A stretch of 64,000 nucleotides of DNA from Micromonospora andamanensis (GTDB lineage Bacteria > Actinomycetota > Actinomycetes > Mycobacteriales > Micromonosporaceae), in NCBI RefSeq assembly GCF_016863495.1, contig NZ_BOOZ01000002.1, positions 62,001-126,000 on the forward strand. The letters run 5' to 3'. Below are positions 61,317-64,000 of this stretch, piece after piece. The notes beneath the pieces are model-generated. The model saw nothing but the letters and a program-made list of their open reading frames with translations. It ran no database searches and was not told where the DNA came from. The position numbers and the translations under genes are program-made. Position 1 is the stretch's first letter, and every line of letters begins with the position of its first letter.

Positions 61317-62332
61317 CCTCGCTCGGCCGGGCGGGGCCGGCCCACCCGCCGCCCACCCGCAGGGGCGTCGGCGCCGGTCCGGAACGCGCGACGGTAGGCC
61401 GACGGTGAGGTCCGCATCGCCCGGGTGAAGTGGTGCCGGTAGGTCACCTGGGCGTCGAAACCGACTGCCGTCGCGATCTGCCCGATCGGCGCGTCGGTGG
61501 TCTCCAGCAGCGCCAGGCTGGCCCGGATCCGTTGCTCGACGAGCCACCTGATGGGGCTGGTGCCGGTGGCCTTCGCGAAGTGCCGCAGGTAGGTGCGGGG
61601 CGACATGTGGGCCTGCCGGGCCAGCCGGGCCACCGTGAGCGGCTCCGCCAGGTGGGCCAGCGCCCAGGCGATGCTGCCGGCGATCCGGTCGTCGTCCGGG
61701 CCGACAGCCACCGGCGCCTCGATGAACTGCGCCTGACCGCCGTCGCGATGCGGCGGGATCACCAGCCGGCGGGCCACCGCGTTGGCCACGACCGCGCCGT
61801 GGTCACGTCGTACCACGTGCACGCACAGGTCGAGCCCGGCGGCGCTGCCGGCGCTGGTGAGGATGTCGCCGTCGTCGAGGTACAGCACATCGGCGTCCAC
61901 CGTGACCCGGGGGTACCGGCGGGCCAGCAGGTCCGCGTACCGCCAGTGGGTGGTGGCCCGCCGGCCGTCGAGCAGCCCGGCACCGGCCAGGGCGAAGGCA
62001 CCCGAACAGATGGAGAGCAGGCGCGCCCCGGCCCGGTGTGCCCGGCGCAGGGCGGCGACCAGACCGGGCGACGGTGTGCCGTGCACGTCGGGCACCCCGG
62101 GAACGATTACCGTCGCGGCGGCGGCCAGCACGTCGAGTCCGTACGGGCTGTGCAGGCTGGCACCGCCGAGCAGCGGTACGGGGCCGGGGCGCTCGGCACA
62201 GAGCCGCAGGTCGTACCAGGGCACGTCGAGCTCCGGTCGGGGCAGCCCGAAGACCTCCGTGACGATCCCGGTCTCGAAACCCGACATCCCGGGGTACGCG
62301 AGCACGGCCACGCTGCGGCCGACCGGGTCCAT
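61298..62332 (-). CDS. GlxA-type transcriptional regulator (DJ-1/PfpI plus AraC HTH)
   Basis: 344 residues. N-terminal DJ-1/PfpI domain (VAVLAYPGMSGFETGIVTEVFGL, LLSICSGAFALAGAGLLDGRRATTHW with the nucleophile-elbow cysteine) and C-terminal AraC HTH (LTVARLARQAHMSPRTYLRHFAKATGTSPIRWLVEQRIRASLALLETTDAPIGQIATAVGFDAQVTYRHHFTRAMRTSPSAYRR). Regulates unknown genes, possibly the divergent rhodanese. Confidence 0.92.
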   Translation of the reverse strand: MDPVGRSVAVLAYPGMSGFETGIVTEVFGLPRPELDVPWYDLRLCAERPGPVPLLGGASLHSPYGLDVLAAAATVIVPGVPDVHGTPSPGLVAALRRAHRAGARLLSICSGAFALAGAGLLDGRRATTHWRYADLLARRYPRVTVDADVLYLDDGDILTSAGSAAGLDLCVHVVRRDHGAVVANAVARRLVIPPHRDGGQAQFIEAPVAVGPDDDRIAGSIAWALAHLAEPLTVARLARQAHMSPRTYLRHFAKATGTSPIRWLVEQRIRASLALLETTDAPIGQIATAVGFDAQVTYRHHFTRAMRTSPSAYRRAFRTGADAPAGGRRVGRPRPAERGQGAGT

Positions 62333-62403
62333 GGCGGGATGTTAGCGGAGTACGGCGTCACCGCCACTCGTCCACCGGCCGGCTCGGGCCGACGATCGGG
62401 GAC

Positions 62404-62862
62404 ATGACCCGAGCATTCGCCGTACCGGCCGCCGACCCGCCGGCCGCTGTCGCCCATTTCCTCGCCCGGCTGAGCTTCGAGACCGACGTGGCCGACGTGC
62501 ACGCCGACCTCACCGCCGTGGTGCCCGATCTCGTCGTGGTGGACTCGCGCGGCGACGCGGCCTGGGCACAGGGCCACCTGCCCGGTGCCGTGCACCTGCC
62601 CACCGCCCTGATCGGCACGCGGGCCGCCGGGACGGTGCCGTCCGGCGCGCGGGTGGTCACCTACTGCTGGGGGCCGGGCTGTGACGGCGCCACCCGGGCG
62701 GCGTTGGAGTTCGCCCGGCTCGGCCACCCGGTGAAGGAGATGCGCGGCGGCTACGAGTACTGGGTCCGGGAAGGGCTGCCCGTGGTGACCGCCAGCGGAG
62801 TCACCCACCGCCCGGTGGACGACCTGACCGCCCCACGCGCCTCCGCCGCCTGCGACTGCTGA
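62404..62862 (+). CDS. Rhodanese-like protein
   Basis: 152 residues. VVDSRGDAAWAQGHLPGAVHLPTALIG and VVTYCWGPGCDGATRAALEFARLGHPVKEMRGGYEYWVREGLPV give a single rhodanese domain; the active-site loop is CWGPGCDGA. It ends in a Cys-rich AACDC tail. Probably transfers sulfur in the cytoplasm. 71 bases from the divergent GlxA-type gene. Confidence 0.9.
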   Translation: MTRAFAVPAADPPAAVAHFLARLSFETDVADVHADLTAVVPDLVVVDSRGDAAWAQGHLPGAVHLPTALIGTRAAGTVPSGARVVTYCWGPGCDGATRAALEFARLGHPVKEMRGGYEYWVREGLPVVTASGVTHRPVDDLTAPRASAACDC

Positions 62863-62894
62863 CCGTCGGGGGCGGAACGCCGTCACCCCGGGGG

Positions 62895-63566
62895 TCAGCC
62901 GGCGTCGTCGTTGAGCTTCTCGCCCCGTCTGCGCAGCATCGACAGGCCGGGGATGCCCGCCACCGCGAGCTTGAGGTCCCGGGTCACGTCGAGCAGGTCG
63001 TGCAGGTCCGGGCCGACCCGGTCGAGGGTGGCCAGGATCGGCAGGACGTCGGCGGTGAGGTGCTGGCGCAGCTTGGGCAGCTCGTCGACAAGCCGGACCG
63101 CCGCGGTCAGCTCCTCGTGGCTGAGCTGCTCGACGAAGTGGTTGGCCATCGGGGCGGCTCGGCGCAGCGCCGGTTCGTACGCCGACAACAGCTCGGCCGC
63201 GGTGGCGGCGGCCTCGGCCGCCGTGCCCACCGTCTCGGCGGCCCGCCCGGCCACCGACCGGGCCGACTCCACCACTACCGCCGCAGCGCCGGCCACGGCT
63301 GTGGCGTTGTCCACAGCGGCGGTGGCGGCGGCACTGATCACCGCTACCTCACGGACGGCCACCTCGGCGTCGGTGACCATGCGGTCGGTCCGGTCCAGGG
63401 TCTGTTCGACCCGGTCAACCACCCCGTTGATCCTTGCCAGCAGCGCCTCCACCTCGTCGAGCACCGCGAACGCGCGGGCCGGGATGGCGGCGAAGGACGC
63501 GGCCTGGTCGAGGGCGGAACGGGTGAGACCGAGCACAGCTGTCGGCCGGGGAAGGGGGAGAGCCAT
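62895..63566 (-). CDS. Helical Ala/Val-rich protein, unknown
   Basis: 223 residues, very Ala/Val/Thr-rich, with long amphipathic helices (VLDEVEALLARINGVVDRVEQTLDRTDRMVTDAEVAVREV, then AAATAAVDNATAVAGAAAVVVESARSVAGRAAETVGTAAEAAATAAELL). No membrane helix or domain recognised. Similar proteins in actinobacteria are annotated as hypothetical and resemble apolipoprotein-like or DUF948 coiled coils. Confidence 0.7.
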   Translation of the reverse strand: MALPLPRPTAVLGLTRSALDQAASFAAIPARAFAVLDEVEALLARINGVVDRVEQTLDRTDRMVTDAEVAVREVAVISAAATAAVDNATAVAGAAAVVVESARSVAGRAAETVGTAAEAAATAAELLSAYEPALRRAAPMANHFVEQLSHEELTAAVRLVDELPKLRQHLTADVLPILATLDRVGPDLHDLLDVTRDLKLAVAGIPGLSMLRRRGEKLNDDAG

Positions 63567-63611
63567 GGGATCAAGTGTGCGCCGGGCGGGCCAGGGCCGC
63601 CGGACGACGGG

Positions 63612-64000
63612 TCAATGATCGGTCTGCTGCTCGACGGCGCGCTGCACCGCGCGGTAGATCTGCCCGAAGCGCAGCGCGTCCGGGGTGCGCAGCACCATCA
63701 CCTCCTGCCGCCGGTACTGCACCCACAGCTCCAGCACCCGGTTGCCGCGTTCGTAGGAGCGGTCCAGCCAGCCGAGGGGTATCTCCAGGAACGGGACCAG
63801 GGCGAGCGGGACGATCACACAGGCGGCGAGCACGATCAGCGCCGGCAGCCACTCGCCCCGGTCCTGCGCGGACCAGGCCAGGGAGAGCACACAGACGAGC
63901 GCCACCAGCGGAGGCAGGGACAGCAGCAGAACCAGGACGCCCCGACCGAACACCCGACCGCGTACGGCGAGTGTGGTGCGGCCCTTGGCATGCCAGACGT
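63612..64000 (-). CDS. Membrane protein of unknown function, 5' end beyond the window
   Basis: The frame stays open to the window edge (VWHAKGRTTLAVRGRV before the possible internal GTG at 63953), so the gene probably starts outside. Two hydrophobic segments (GVLVLLLSLPPLVALVCVLSLAW and LPALIVLAACVIVPLALVPFL) are followed by a cytoplasmic tail. No family recognised. Confidence 0.65.
   Translation of the reverse strand, partial: VWHAKGRTTLAVRGRVFGRGVLVLLLSLPPLVALVCVLSLAWSAQDRGEWLPALIVLAACVIVPLALVPFLEIPLGWLDRSYERGNRVLELWVQYRRQEVMVLRTPDALRFGQIYRAVQRAVEQQTDH

Overview
The window is high-GC actinobacterial DNA and looks like Micromonospora or a close relative in the Micromonosporaceae. The evidence is strong G/C third-position bias, frequent GTG starts, leaderless promoters (TANNNT six to eight bases before the start), short ATGA/GTGA gene overlaps, and many secreted enzymes carrying ricin-type (CBM13) lectin domains. 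All identifications come from reading motifs and family resemblance; no database search was run.

Layout. 0-9.6 kb: the end of an ECF-type (CbiO) ABC ATPase, then a leftward operon of ECF sigma factor, MauE/DoxX-like protein, DsbA-like protein and a membrane protein, divergent from a copper pair (CopC-CopD fusion and YcnI). A membrane protein, a GT87-type mannosyltransferase and oligoribonuclease follow. 9.7-12.7 kb: tRNA-His, two tandem paralogous L,D-transpeptidase lipoproteins, and tRNA-Lys(CTT). 12.7-17.9 kb: a decaying genomic island inserted in the tRNA-Lys 3' end and bounded by a 61-bp perfect direct repeat. It holds Nudix and YdcF fragments, a frameshifted DUF6361 gene with an eroded partner, a DUF429 gene, a frameshifted lipoprotein and an unusual tandem-domain protein; no integrase is left. 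18-22.3 kb: 5-FCL-like protein with an XRE-TPR regulator, a small CxxC protein behind an attenuator-like leader, an AraC regulator and a secreted B-lectin. 22.9-27 kb: an aldehyde dehydrogenase, SCP2 and glycogen-debranching-like run.

27-40 kb is a plant-polysaccharide (arabinoxylan-type) locus. It has a PQQ-type sugar dehydrogenase, GH10 xylanase, GH5 enzyme and a beta-helix protein on the plus strand. A leftward operon carries a GH43/AbfB enzyme, a GH43-CBM6-CBM13 enzyme and a CBM13 esterase. LacI-type operators built on AGCGCT lie upstream of both arms, of the dehydrogenase and of a GH16 glucanase at 49 kb, although no LacI gene is in the window. The signal peptides indicate extracellular breakdown of hemicellulose, with regulators encoded elsewhere.

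40-64 kb is mixed: metallophosphoesterase, two TetR/hydrolase divergent pairs with clear operators, GH15, DUF72, GH16, a Clp-N/HTH protein with a doubly operated leaderless promoter, VapBC, GNAT, a TetR-DCC-membrane operon with twin 14-bp palindromes, NagZ divergent from a ROK regulator, ABC transporters, ribokinase, a GlxA-type regulator, rhodanese, and two hypothetical genes at the edge. The most rewarding places for a second look are the tRNA-Lys island, the self-contained operator/promoter circuits at 49.5 and 54.5 kb, and the AGCGCT-linked hydrolase regulon.
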